Positions 9,152 to 18,425 of a stretch of DNA of 64,000 nt are shown here, in pieces. Source of the DNA: Planctomycetota bacterium (GTDB taxonomy: Bacteria > Planctomycetota > Planctomycetia > Planctomycetales > Planctomycetaceae). Every line of letters starts with the position of its first letter. Position 1 is the first letter of the stretch. Where the stretch lies: contig JAURQH010000093.1 of assembly GCA_030836185.1 (NCBI GenBank), forward strand, positions 38,968-102,967. The letters are read 5' to 3'. The position numbers and the translations under genes were made by a program. The notes beneath the pieces were generated by a model. That model was not told the origin of the DNA and searched no databases. It was given only the letters and a program-made list of their open reading frames with translations.

Positions 9152-9949
9152 TCACCCAACCACAAGTTCTTTGGAGGAAGACAGAAAGAGATCGGGATCG
9201 ACAGATTTTGCATTTGCTTCAATCGCGCCAATCAAAGAGAGATGACACAGGCGATTGATACGGCGCGGAATTCCCAAGGTTTGTTCGTGCATATGATGCA
9301 TGGTGGAAACAGGGAAGAGCGATTTCTTCGAGCCGGCCTTCTGAATCGCATGATTCACATACTCGCCTGTGTGATACGCATCGAGTGAATCGAGAGTGAT
9401 CTTCAAATCGATCTGTGACAGGATCCCTTTAGGAATTTGTTTCAACTGAAGCGGACTGGTGCTAACAATGACCGTCACCCAACCTTTGGTGCAGGCGGGA
9501 AGATGTAGCAGACGTTCCACGAGCACTCGGCATTGAGGCTCAGACTGGGAGAGATGATCGAACAATAGAACCACTTGCTGATGAGCGCTCGTCGCACCGT
9601 GAAGATGGTCGGAAAGTAAACGCCATTGCTCACCACGAGACTTCGAGGAATGATTGCCGAGTCCGAGTTCTCCCAACGTCTTCCATAACAGTTCGCCCTC
9701 TTCCATCCCATACGTATCGATCAAAGCAACCTGTCGTTGCGCACGTTTGGCTTGTCGAGCAATGATTTCAAAAAGTAACGACTTTCCTGCGCCTTCTTCA
9801 CCACACAGCAAACCACATTTTTGTCGTTGCTCGATGACGTAATAAAGCCTTGAAAGCGTCTCCTCATGCATGGGACTTTCGTAGTACCAGCGATCGGAAA
9901 GGACGTTTTGGAAGGGATTAAATTGCAGGCCCCAGTACTCTTCAATCAT
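9152..9949 (-). CDS. ExeA/GspA-like AAA+ ATPase
   Basis: The 265-residue protein starts with EEYWGLQFNPF, the usual opening of ExeA-like ATPases. It has Walker A GEEGAGKS at 50-57 and Walker B VVLLFDH at 126-132. The Walker B acidic pair is D-H rather than D-E, so the catalytic base may be changed. Towards the C-terminus there is IPRRINRLCHLSLIGA, a sensor/arginine motif of this family. In type II secretion ExeA works with ExeB and binds peptidoglycan, but the membrane and peptidoglycan-binding parts are absent here. It is probably a soluble regulator or loader ATPase. No secretion gene is nearby. Confidence 0.83.
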   Translation of the reverse strand: MIEEYWGLQFNPFQNVLSDRWYYESPMHEETLSRLYYVIEQRQKCGLLCGEEGAGKSLLFEIIARQAKRAQRQVALIDTYGMEEGELLWKTLGELGLGNHSSKSRGEQWRLLSDHLHGATSAHQQVVLLFDHLSQSEPQCRVLVERLLHLPACTKGWVTVIVSTSPLQLKQIPKGILSQIDLKITLDSLDAYHTGEYVNHAIQKAGSKKSLFPVSTMHHMHEQTLGIPRRINRLCHLSLIGAIEANAKSVDPDLFLSSSKELVVG

Positions 9950-10187
9950 GTTGAACTTCGCTTGAAAAGGAAGGATCAGCCATCTGACTCTAAAAATTCA
10001 GACGGTCTCGAGACGATTGGGTATGACAGACGAATATCATTCCGTTCTGAGCTTACCGACCGAATCCGTTATTGATAAAATCGGTAAGATGAGGGGCCGA
10101 ACTGGAAGAATAGTCCGCATAACCGGAAAATTCCGCGATCTGAACCAGCTTAGCTCATAATAGAGTCTCAATCCCGCAGGAAATTTG

Positions 10188-10886
10188 ATGTCCGACCGTT
10201 TTTTTTACCCAGGTTCTTTGCATGTCGGTGAGGTTTTGCTGACCGATACAGAAGCCCATCATCTTTTGCACGTCCTGCGAGCGGAAGTCGGCACATCGGT
10301 CGAACTGTTTGATGGACGGGGAACTGTGGCCTCGGGAAAGGTGATCGAACTCCATCGAAAAGACGCCAAAATTGAACTCCACGAGGTTCATAATGCTCCT
10401 GAACACAAGCGCTTAACATTATTGACGGCCGTTCCGAAAGGAGACCGTTTTCGCTGGTTGATCGAAAAGGCGACCGAACTGGGAGTCTCACGACTCGTGC
10501 CAATTTCGACGGAACGAAGTGTTGTGAATCCCAGAGAAACGAAGCTGAAAAAACTGGAGCAGACAGTGATCTCTGCCTGCAAACAATCTGGTCGAAATTG
10601 GATGATGCAAATCTCAGAAGTGATCGCTTTGAAAGATGCACTCAAAGCCATCTCCGAATCGACGACCATTCTTGCCGGACATCCTGACGGCATCGCATTG
10701 AACGAAGTCGATCTGACCACAACAGAAGAGATTGCCATGCTGATTGGGCCGGAGGGTGGCTTTACGGCAGATGAAGCAGATTGGCTACAGCAAGCCAACG
10801 TGCAGCTTGTCTCTTTGGGGTCAAACATTCTGAGAACCGAGACGGCGGGTATCGCATTGACAAGCTGGATCACTTTGGGCACTTGA
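10188..10886 (+). CDS. rsmE: 16S rRNA (uracil-1498-N3)-methyltransferase
   Basis: The 232-residue SPOUT-fold methyltransferase methylates U1498 in 16S rRNA. Family motifs are visible: DTEAHHLLHVLR near residue 20, VPKGDRFRWLIEKATELGV in the middle, the SAM-binding loop LIGPEGGFTADE and ILRTETAGIAL at the end. I start it at the ATG at 10188, preceded by AGGA 8 bp upstream; the TTG one codon earlier is an extension. Length matches the family. It is divergent from the ATPase gene and ends about 40 bp before the convergent WYL regulator. Confidence 0.93.
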   Translation: MSDRFFYPGSLHVGEVLLTDTEAHHLLHVLRAEVGTSVELFDGRGTVASGKVIELHRKDAKIELHEVHNAPEHKRLTLLTAVPKGDRFRWLIEKATELGVSRLVPISTERSVVNPRETKLKKLEQTVISACKQSGRNWMMQISEVIALKDALKAISESTTILAGHPDGIALNEVDLTTTEEIAMLIGPEGGFTADEADWLQQANVQLVSLGSNILRTETAGIALTSWITLGT

Positions 10887-10929
10887 AGAATGCAAAGATC
10901 GCACTAGGTCAAACGGCTGCTGTTAAGTT

Positions 10930-11919
10930 TCATCTGCTCTCGTTTTCGTAGACACTCAGCATCTCTTTCACATGCGAGATGACTTCATCGCGCAATTCGA
11001 CCGGTTCGAGAACTTCCGCTTGTGCTCCGTAACCCATCACCCACCAGACAATTTCTTTCAAACTGTCGACAACGACCTCAAACATTAGCGATCCATCCTC
11101 TTGCCAAGAGAGTTTTTGTGTTTTATGCCAACTCACCTCGGCCACATTTTGAGCGACCTGTTTCTGAAATCGAATTTTGACATTCCACGATTTCCCGTCC
11201 GCATCCCGAATAAGGTGCCAGGCATTCCCGAGATAACGATCAAGATTAAAATTGCGGGGAATGTCATAACTCTTTTCGAGCAACTCGGAATGTCGGATCC
11301 GTGACACTTTAAAGGTTCGTACGTCGCGATGAACGGACGAACGCGCGATGACGTACCAGCTTCTTCTCAAAAAGACGAGACGATAAGGACTGATCGCCAA
11401 ACCAATTTCATCCCAATCGGCCAAACTGAAATAACGAATTCGCAATTGTTTGTGGTCGCGTAACGAACGCAAACAATTTTCGTAATGTTCTCGTCCAGGT
11501 TCTTGTGGAGTGTGGGAGTCGAGTCGAAATTGGACTTGTTCGGTCAGTTCGCCCACAGATTCTCGCATGGATTGCGGCAACGAACTCAAAATTTTCAAAT
11601 AGGCAGATTGAGCCGCTTCGGGAAACGGATAGTGCGAAGAATTTTCGGGAATATCACCGCAAAGAATCAGCAGAAACAGGACTTCATTCAGCGCCAAGTC
11701 GAGTGGTTGAACATAAATCGAACCAGGTAGTGAGTAGCCTTGCCTCTCTTCAGAAAACTGAATTTGTACCCCGCAATCCTGCAACAAATTGATGTCGCGA
11801 AAGATGGTACGTCGGCTGACTTTCAAAATTTCCGAGAGTTCCCGCGTGTTGAACTACCGCCCGGATTGCAGCAAGTTCACCAACCGCAATAAACGCTCAA
11901 GGCGTTGCGTAGATGACAT
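10930..11919 (-). pseudogene. HTH/WYL-domain transcriptional regulator interrupted by an in-frame amber codon
   Basis: The frame opens with ATG at 11919, with AAAGG 5 bp upstream, and runs 329 codons to TGA at 10930. Codon 22 (11856-11854) is TAG. It falls inside the N-terminal helix-turn-helix, between RLVNLLQSGR and FNTRELSEILKVSRRTIFRD. Everything after the TAG is intact: the HTH recognition helix, and the WYL domain with LAISPYRLVFLRRSWYVIARS and the C-terminal WCX-like part. Without read-through, translation could begin only at the internal TTG at 11826 and would lose half the HTH. One base change from CAG, AAG, TAC or a similar codon explains the stop. It may be a recent nonsense mutation, a sequencing error or a read-through codon. 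Confidence 0.85.
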
Positions 11920-12081
11920 ATTTGCCTTTGAGAGACAATCTCCTGTTTGCCGGAGGAGACGACTCAAAATAAATTGTCGAGATGGAGCCACGAGGGCGGA
12001 ATCAACACAACTTGGGATATATTAATTATCATAGGCCTTCAGGGATCTCTCGCAAGTGACTCAGGAAATGGGTCAAAGAGA

Positions 12082-12114
12082 AAATTCTCACGGGGAAATT
12101 CTCACGGGGAAATT
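12082..12114. repeat. Short tandem repeat, 14-nt unit
   Basis: AAATTCTCACGGGG occurs twice in tandem (12082-12095, 12096-12109) followed by a partial third copy (AAATT). It lies in the gap between the TolC-family gene's 3' end and the WYL pseudogene's 5' end. Confidence 0.8.
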
Positions 12115-12139
12115 TTCGCAGCGATCGATTCGTGATTTA

Positions 12140-14809
12140 TTACTCATCCAAATTCAGTGGGTGCCATTCCTCTTCGAGTGCAGGCTTCTTCACAGGATAA
12201 GGAGATAATTGAGGCGCGAAGGGAGCTTTGCGATTGTTCTCGTAAGTCTGAACCGACTTCGTTGGCAATGTTGTGGTCGTTTTGGTTGCCGTCCCCGGCC
12301 ATTGAGGCAACGAACGCCTCGACGCAGTTTTCTGATCCGAAAGTGACTGGCTGGGAGCGCTCTTTCCCAACGCATTTTGTGGTGGTGTCGCTGACTCGCT
12401 GGTATTGTTCTGATCAAAATTCACCGGCGTGATGTTCCCCGAAATTGTGTTCAGAGGATACCGAACAGGAACATCTGGCTGCACAGTCTCATGACTGACA
12501 GCAGTGACATTCTGAGGATTGAAAGGCTCAAAGTTCAAAATCGAATTGCCCTTTTGGGCTCCCGGCATGAGTTTGCGGGAATGCACGGGAACGGACTCTG
12601 GAATGACACTGTTTTGAGGCGGTGCCATTCTGACTGACTGTTGTGGGTCATAAGGTTTTTCCCCAGCAGTAGGAGGACTGGGTACGGGCTCTTGAGGTGC
12701 GGGAGGAATCGAGTCCTGTGATTCAGGAAGAGGAACCATTTCCGAATGTCCGGCAGGAGGACGGAACTCCAATTCGTGAGGATTCACGGGCCCCATCGAG
12801 AAGGCGCGCGGCTTCTCCTGGATCAAACGGTCTTCAAACGCATGACCACGTTCGCGCGCTCGACGCAGTGCATCTTGATAAGCCGCGGGATCCCACTGGT
12901 TTTCAGCAAGATGGATGTTGTTGTAATCCAGTAATGTTCCCTTACGGAAGTGATAACGGGCGAGTGATTGGTTGTACTGGACCAGTGCTTGAAAGTACGC
13001 ATTCTCGGCGTCTGCCAAAGTCGCGATGGCACGAATTTGACGGTCAACATCATCAGTCGCTGCACCGCGTCCACCAAGCTCCAACTGAATGCGCAACTTC
13101 TCTTCATACAATTTGGCCGCTTCTTTTCGATTAAGCAGTGACTTCATATTCGAATGATTGAGGGCAATGTCCTGAAGGGATGTGGCAATCTCATGACTGA
13201 TATCCATCTCCTGAACGGAGAGAACTTCTCGAGCCTTGGCGAGTCGAAGTTCGGTATTACGAACCTGGGCCAACGCGGAACGATAACCAATCGGAACGGA
13301 CATCTCGATCCCGGCACCCCATCCAGAAGTATCACCGCCACCCAGCGTGCCGTAGAGATTGTCTAAACCGTTCGGCGAAACTCCATCCGCACGACCGCTA
13401 CCGATCAAGTCATCTCCCAAGCCGTTCATCCGAGCGCTAGTGACAAGATCGAGTCGTGGTCGCGTTAAACTTTTTGCAGCCGTCAACTGAAGTTCCAGAC
13501 TTTTCACGTTCCATTTCTGGCGTCGCAGTTCAACACGATGAGTCAAGGCATCCGCAAGCGCGGAATACCAATCTGGAACGTACTCTCCCGTTAAGGGTTC
13601 ATCTTGAGGTCGGACGATGCGTCCATCGTTAACCTGAAGTCCCAACAATCGACGAAAGCGAGTTTCTGTCGAATAAATGAGAGACCGAGCACGATCAACG
13701 GCCGCTTGTGCCTGATAATAGGCATCTTTGGCTTGATAGAGGTCGGGAATCGTGTTTTGACCCTGCATCACGTTATTGCTGATACGCTGAATCTTTCCAT
13801 CGGTCTCGATCGCATCCGAAGCATCTCCCATGTCGGGAAAAATGACGTCTCCTTCTTCCACTTTTGCATTGGCGATTTGCCAGGTTTGACGGGCGCTCTC
13901 TCGCGCTTGTGTTGCCGTATCAAACTGAACGTAAGCGAGATAAAGATCCCAATACAGAACCTCAACATCCAACACCAGATTTCGAATGTTGGCTTCAAGA
14001 TCGGCCAGAGTAATGTCGTTATTGATGCGTGCAATCACGACCCCTTGGTTTACACCAGTAATTCCTCCGAAACTCTGAGTGATCGGACCCGCAATGCTCG
14101 TGTATTCCGCTCCAGAACCCGCAAGCAACGGTTGACGATATTCGGCAGAGAGTGAACCCGTATAAGTTGAAGGAAACAATTGGCCGGCGGTATTCGATCC
14201 GAGGTAATCGACATTGTGACCGAACTGAACTTGTCCACCATATCCGAAGGCTTTGGTTAACGAGGTGTTGAAATTGGCGGTTTCTAAAGAAGTCGCCGAT
14301 CCTGGAGCCGTGGCAATGTTGTTGTAAGTCGAGTTGCGACCCCATAACATTCGGGTATCCCAACGTGCATCAAACGCAGAGAGTGCGGCTTCCGTACCAC
14401 GACCGCCAAACAACACACCACTTTCCTGAATGGCAGGATCGTAAACAGAAGCAATACGATCAGGGTTGGTAAACAGCGCATTTCCTGCACTTAAAAACGT
14501 CGCATCGGATCGAATAATACGGTTATTCTCCAAGGCCGTTGTGACAGCTTCCGTGAGGGTCATCTCCCAAATGTCATCGTGTGTACGGTCCCGAATTGTT
14601 CGGGGCTTAGCCGTTGTGAGGACTTCTTCTGGAGATTCCTGGGTGGCATCGGGATAATCGATACTCGTCGCGACATCTTTATAGTATTGATTTCCACCAT
14701 CACCGAGATACGACAGGCCCGTTCGCCGCTCCCAGCAACCGGTGAGCAGAGTTGAGAGCAGAAGTAATCCCAGCCCAAATTGGGGGATGCGCATGTGATT
14801 CGACATCAT
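12140..14809 (-). CDS. TolC-family outer membrane efflux lipoprotein with long C-terminal tail
   Basis: The 889-residue product starts at ATG 14809 (AGGA 6 bp upstream; a TTG at 14830 is also in frame). The lipoprotein signal ends in LLSTLLTGC, with Cys25 as the lipidation site. Long alpha-helical outer-membrane-efflux repeats follow, e.g. LYWDLYLAYVQFDTATQARESARQTW written here only in part: VLYWDLYLAYVQFDTA and AKAREVLSVQEMDISHE. TolC proteins are usually 420-500 residues; here about 250 residues of Pro/Gln/Ser-rich, low-complexity sequence are added at the C-terminus. No inner-membrane pump or adaptor gene is adjacent, so the export partner is unknown. Confidence 0.87.
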   Translation of the reverse strand: MMSNHMRIPQFGLGLLLLSTLLTGCWERRTGLSYLGDGGNQYYKDVATSIDYPDATQESPEEVLTTAKPRTIRDRTHDDIWEMTLTEAVTTALENNRIIRSDATFLSAGNALFTNPDRIASVYDPAIQESGVLFGGRGTEAALSAFDARWDTRMLWGRNSTYNNIATAPGSATSLETANFNTSLTKAFGYGGQVQFGHNVDYLGSNTAGQLFPSTYTGSLSAEYRQPLLAGSGAEYTSIAGPITQSFGGITGVNQGVVIARINNDITLADLEANIRNLVLDVEVLYWDLYLAYVQFDTATQARESARQTWQIANAKVEEGDVIFPDMGDASDAIETDGKIQRISNNVMQGQNTIPDLYQAKDAYYQAQAAVDRARSLIYSTETRFRRLLGLQVNDGRIVRPQDEPLTGEYVPDWYSALADALTHRVELRRQKWNVKSLELQLTAAKSLTRPRLDLVTSARMNGLGDDLIGSGRADGVSPNGLDNLYGTLGGGDTSGWGAGIEMSVPIGYRSALAQVRNTELRLAKAREVLSVQEMDISHEIATSLQDIALNHSNMKSLLNRKEAAKLYEEKLRIQLELGGRGAATDDVDRQIRAIATLADAENAYFQALVQYNQSLARYHFRKGTLLDYNNIHLAENQWDPAAYQDALRRARERGHAFEDRLIQEKPRAFSMGPVNPHELEFRPPAGHSEMVPLPESQDSIPPAPQEPVPSPPTAGEKPYDPQQSVRMAPPQNSVIPESVPVHSRKLMPGAQKGNSILNFEPFNPQNVTAVSHETVQPDVPVRYPLNTISGNITPVNFDQNNTSESATPPQNALGKSAPSQSLSDQKTASRRSLPQWPGTATKTTTTLPTKSVQTYENNRKAPFAPQLSPYPVKKPALEEEWHPLNLDE

Positions 14810-14954
14810 CCGTGATCCTGTCGCATACAATACAAGTCATTTTATTGTAGGGGTTTGAGAGGAATTTCTCCGCTCTCGTCCAGCGATTCTGACGACAGAA
14901 AGTCACCTTTCATCCGCGCAGACCGGACTAACCCTTACAGACTGTATCGGCGAT

Positions 14955-15242
14955 TCAATCGTTAGCTGATGAATCTTTTACGCCGGGACCGAACTCTCGG
15001 TACGGTTTTCCGAGCATTTTTTTGATCACAATCATCTCTCCGGCGTCATTGCCTTCAATGGCATGACCGATGAATTGCAGCACATAACCGATGAGAAATG
15101 AACCGAGAGCCCACATCGGTTTCTCCTGAATCAAGAAGACGACCGGTAGAACGAATGTGACTGGCAACCCGACAACATGAAAGAGTTGGTTGCCGCGATT
15201 TTGGTGTCGTTCAATGTAGTTCTTCAGAAATCGGCCGAGCAT
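14955..15242 (-). CDS. DUF962/Mpo1-like small membrane protein
   Basis: The 95-residue protein carries the DUF962 signature: YIERHQNRGNQLFHVVGLP at the N-terminus, two hydrophobic segments (about 25-40 and 45-60) and GHAIEGNDAGE with conserved His and Glu. The yeast relative Mpo1 is an Fe(II)-dependent dioxygenase for 2-hydroxy fatty acids, and the conserved His residues suggest metal binding. The bacterial role is unproven. The gene lies in the same orientation as its neighbours on both sides, about 85 bp from the downstream one. Confidence 0.8.
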   Translation of the reverse strand: MLGRFLKNYIERHQNRGNQLFHVVGLPVTFVLPVVFLIQEKPMWALGSFLIGYVLQFIGHAIEGNDAGEMIVIKKMLGKPYREFGPGVKDSSAND

Positions 15243-15327
15243 AAGTATCTACCTGCAAAAGTGGGTGTCAGTGAGCCATGCTATAGAGAATTTTTCTCGA
15301 AACCAATGACCATGCCCGTTCACGCCT

Positions 15328-17076
15328 CTATTCTTCCAAGGGAATCCCAAATGCCCGAGCCACCGCTAAGCCGACCAGTTTGACGAAACCTTCTTCAAAG
15401 CGGATGCGATATCGAATTCCGTTTTCCCGAGGAGTCATATCGGCAATGATTTTGTCATCACCGGCTTCAAATGTTTCAGCCACTTTTTTACCAAACCCTC
15501 TTCGTTCTCTTTCCGGGTTCTCAAAAATGCTCATCCATTGAGACATGTTCAACGTAAATCGAAAGGGAGCAGCATCGGGCAATGTTTTTTGTGAGGCGGG
15601 ATCCAGTATCTGATCAATGGCCGCATGTACTGCCGGAATCGCTTCTTCACCACCCATCACAAACCATAATGTGCGTTCACCAGACCCAAAGTACAATGAC
15701 CAGTTCTCGCCGAAGATTCGTTTGCTCTCATCATCCTGAAGCGGAGGAGTCACACGATGAAAGTTGACACCCCGATACGAATCGGCATTCAACTGAATAT
15801 CAACATCTTCTTCCCACGCTTTAAGTCGCTCTAGGAGATCAGCAATCGTAATTGAAGCCGTAGTGCCGTTAATTACACGAACCGAAGCCATGATGATGGA
15901 TTCACCCGTAGCCGTTTGTTGCATACGACCGAAACCATCCAAAGTTCCTGCTTCTGCTGTTTGTTCCAGACAGTCAAACAACCCTCCCAAGCGAAGCGGG
16001 CCGACCGTACCGTCCGGCAGCGGATTGACTTCTTCGTTATTTTCGAGCATCAATCGCAAACCAAGAGCGATTTCCTTTAGGTTCAAGGCGTCTTCTTTTT
16101 GTAGCTCCCAGGACATGTAGGCAGAGATAACTGAGGGGTCATCCTGCAAGACGCGAAAGTAGCTGGTCACTCCTCCTGAATCGGCCAGATACTTTGCAAA
16201 TTGACTGCCGGGCTTCGCGTTGAGGTCAACTTCCACGACCGCTTTTCGCAGTTCCTTGGAAACATCGAGGCCGATGGTTAATGAGTCACCCTGAGTGGCA
16301 AGCTGTTCGATAAAACGCAGATTGTTGGCCAAAGACGCCTTTCGCATTCTCCAAGGCCCTTCCGGTTCCTCATCGCGACGTTGCATTTGAATTTCCATTT
16401 GAGAACGAAAAAACTGCAACAGAATTTTTCGCATCCCGATAGGGACATTTTTAATGTTGACTTGAGCTCCCACATCGTAGCGCGTGGAAAGCGTCTTGGT
16501 CAGAGCAACAGGATCGGGTAATTCCGCATCGAGAAGAGTTTCATCGTTGGTGATCAAAATCTCTTCTCCGATTTTCTCGAAGTACAAATCTTGACCGGGC
16601 CCCTTCATCGAATAACGAACTTCCGACAAAGGAACCTTGGCGACTTGCATTCCCGTCGTGCCAAATGTCGTTAACACGTCCTCAAAGTTTTCGCACGGGA
16701 GAAACCCCACAAAACCGAGCGTCGGAAAGATATTGAATCCGCTCCCCGGTTTCAAAAACGCCATCACCCCCAAAGGGCGATCCTGATCAATGCCTTTCAG
16801 ATCATTCAGATTCGCGAGACTTGCTGAGATGATGTCGATCAGCTCGGGACGTTCGATGGTCTCGAAGATGTAATCAAATTCTTCAAATCCGTGATTGATG
16901 CCGGAAAATACGACAACGCCAATCGGAACCGGCTTGGCCACTTCGGCTTCTTCAATCTCATCCGATTGTGCAAACGAAGAAATTGGCGCGAGCAGAAGGC
17001 AGGCAAACACAATCATCCAAAGACGCTGTTGATGGAAAGTAGTCACAAGATTCCTCATTTTCGACGAGAACGGCAT
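15328..17076 (-). CDS. Large exported protein of unknown function
   Basis: The 582-residue product has an N-terminal signal peptide (WMIVFACLLLAPISSFAQS). I start it at ATG 17076, with AAGGG 10 bp upstream; an ATG at 17058 and a GTG at 17139 are alternatives. The rest is a mixed alpha/beta protein with no recognised domain, no further membrane segments and an acidic overall composition. Its plan (signal peptide, paired domains describing a cheap beta-alpha repeat, segments like GDSLTIGLDVS and ITIADLLERLKAWEE) resembles the protein at 29274-31142, and the two may be distant paralogues. The stop codon is TAG, one of only three gene-terminal TAGs in the window. Confidence 0.8.
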   Translation of the reverse strand: MPFSSKMRNLVTTFHQQRLWMIVFACLLLAPISSFAQSDEIEEAEVAKPVPIGVVVFSGINHGFEEFDYIFETIERPELIDIISASLANLNDLKGIDQDRPLGVMAFLKPGSGFNIFPTLGFVGFLPCENFEDVLTTFGTTGMQVAKVPLSEVRYSMKGPGQDLYFEKIGEEILITNDETLLDAELPDPVALTKTLSTRYDVGAQVNIKNVPIGMRKILLQFFRSQMEIQMQRRDEEPEGPWRMRKASLANNLRFIEQLATQGDSLTIGLDVSKELRKAVVEVDLNAKPGSQFAKYLADSGGVTSYFRVLQDDPSVISAYMSWELQKEDALNLKEIALGLRLMLENNEEVNPLPDGTVGPLRLGGLFDCLEQTAEAGTLDGFGRMQQTATGESIIMASVRVINGTTASITIADLLERLKAWEEDVDIQLNADSYRGVNFHRVTPPLQDDESKRIFGENWSLYFGSGERTLWFVMGGEEAIPAVHAAIDQILDPASQKTLPDAAPFRFTLNMSQWMSIFENPERERRGFGKKVAETFEAGDDKIIADMTPRENGIRYRIRFEEGFVKLVGLAVARAFGIPLEE

Positions 17077-17399
17077 GTTAAATAAACCCTTCAAAACGCG
17101 AAGAGTTGTGGGGAAAGATCGGGAAAAAGGGTTCTTCACAAAAACTCACCTCTGATACCCGTCACTTAATACATCAGTTTCACTTCATCTTAAGATTGTC
17201 CAGAAGACCCTCAGGGACAAACAATCCCAAAACCACCGAACCGGAGATTCGGTCTCAAATTCTCATTGAGAAACCGTTTCAATTCGGAAAAACGAGCATC
17301 TTTTGCTGCCATGCGGCTGGAATGCGGAGACTTCAAGTGGGAAAATGGGAGTTCAGAAATCAAACTCACTACTGAAGATACCGCGACAGGAGACAGACT

Positions 17400-17894
17400 A
17401 TGAAAGGTCATCAGGAAGTCATCGATGCTCTCAACGAAGGGCTCACCATCGAACTGACCGCCATCAATCAATATTTCATCCAAGCCAAAATGGTGCAGGA
17501 CTGGGGCTTTCAACGTCTTGGTCGCAAGCATTATGAAGAGTCCATGGGCGAAATGAAGCACGCGGAATTGCTGATTGATCGAATTCTCTTCCTCGAAGGA
17601 GTCCCCGAGATCGCCCGTTACGGAGCAATTCATCCCGGAACAAATGTCAAAGAGCAATTTGAATTCGATCTGAAACTCGAAACCAGTGGCGTCAATGCCT
17701 ACAACAAAGCGTCTCAAATCTGCCAGGAACACGGCGATAACGGCAGCAAAGATCTGGTCGACAAAATTTTGGTCGAGTCAGAAGGACATGTCGATTGGCT
17801 TGAATCACAACTCGATCTGATCGAAGCACTGGGCATCGAAAATTACCTGACCACTCAAGTCGGAGCCGAAGCTGACGAAACCGAAGGACATTAA
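17400..17894 (+). CDS. bfr: Bacterioferritin with an altered ferroxidase ligand
   Basis: The 164-residue protein aligns end to end with E. coli Bfr (MKGHQEVIDALNEGLTIELT start, EMKHAELLIDRILFLEGVP in the middle). Bacterioferritins form 24-mers that oxidise and store iron, with haem between subunits. Visible ligands are Glu18, Glu51, His54, Glu94 and His130, and the haem ligand Met52. The canonical Glu127 of the ExxH motif is Ser here (ESEGHVDW), with Glu at 126 and 128. Either a neighbouring Glu takes over or the di-iron centre is altered. An AGGAG-like site precedes the ATG. It faces the bfd-like gene with a 39-bp gap, linking iron storage to release. Confidence 0.93.
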   Translation: MKGHQEVIDALNEGLTIELTAINQYFIQAKMVQDWGFQRLGRKHYEESMGEMKHAELLIDRILFLEGVPEIARYGAIHPGTNVKEQFEFDLKLETSGVNAYNKASQICQEHGDNGSKDLVDKILVESEGHVDWLESQLDLIEALGIENYLTTQVGAEADETEGH

Positions 17895-17933
17895 AGTCCG
17901 TCGAAGAATCATTTACGGAAGATGCGGCTCTGC

Positions 17934-18155
17934 TTATTTGAGTGGAGCCGCACCGTAAGTTTCAGTCGCCTGCTTATTCATGACGGCTTGAATTCGACGG
18001 TGGCATGCCGTGCAACCTGTTCCCGCACCCGAACAGCTCATGACAGCCTGTAGCTCTTGGCAGCCATGCAATTGAACTGTCTGCTGGATGTCCGATTCTC
18101 TCAGACCGTAGCAGTAACAGACCATTTTATCGTTTGCAGTTTCGATAGTCGCCAT
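17934..18155 (-). CDS. bfd: BFD-like [2Fe-2S] ferredoxin
   Basis: The 73-residue protein has the Bfd-type cluster-binding pattern C13-x-C15 and C48-x2-C51 (VCYCYGL and GCTACHRR), with a spacing close to the 32 residues of E. coli Bfd. Bfd accepts electrons from a ferredoxin reductase and passes them to bacterioferritin haem so that stored iron is released. Two extra cysteines (C32, C41) are present. The tail-to-tail position next to bfr supports the functional link. The same fold also occurs as a domain of nitrite reductases and NifU, but the stand-alone size favours Bfd. Confidence 0.88.
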   Translation of the reverse strand: MATIETANDKMVCYCYGLRESDIQQTVQLHGCQELQAVMSCSGAGTGCTACHRRIQAVMNKQATETYGAAPLK

Positions 18156-18425
18156 GGGCTTGAAGACTTTATACTCGAAATCAGGTGGGTCGTAAATGGA
18201 AGGTCGAACTGAGATTGAGTCTCAATTTCTGACTTTATTCTAATCATGGAATATTCTCATGCAAGAGGTATTTTTGAGGAATCCTTAAAATTCTTCTAAT
18301 CGATTTCTCGGGAATTTCAGGGTTGATTGACCTCTTTTTTACTGTGTTTCAAAGCGTGTGGAGTTAGTTTGAGACATCTCACCACTGCCCGATTTCCTAA
18401 ATGATTAACCGCCTGGAATGGTCTT

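Noticed and set aside
12082..12114. CRISPR-like repeats
   Set aside because: The 14-nt units are directly abutting with no spacers.
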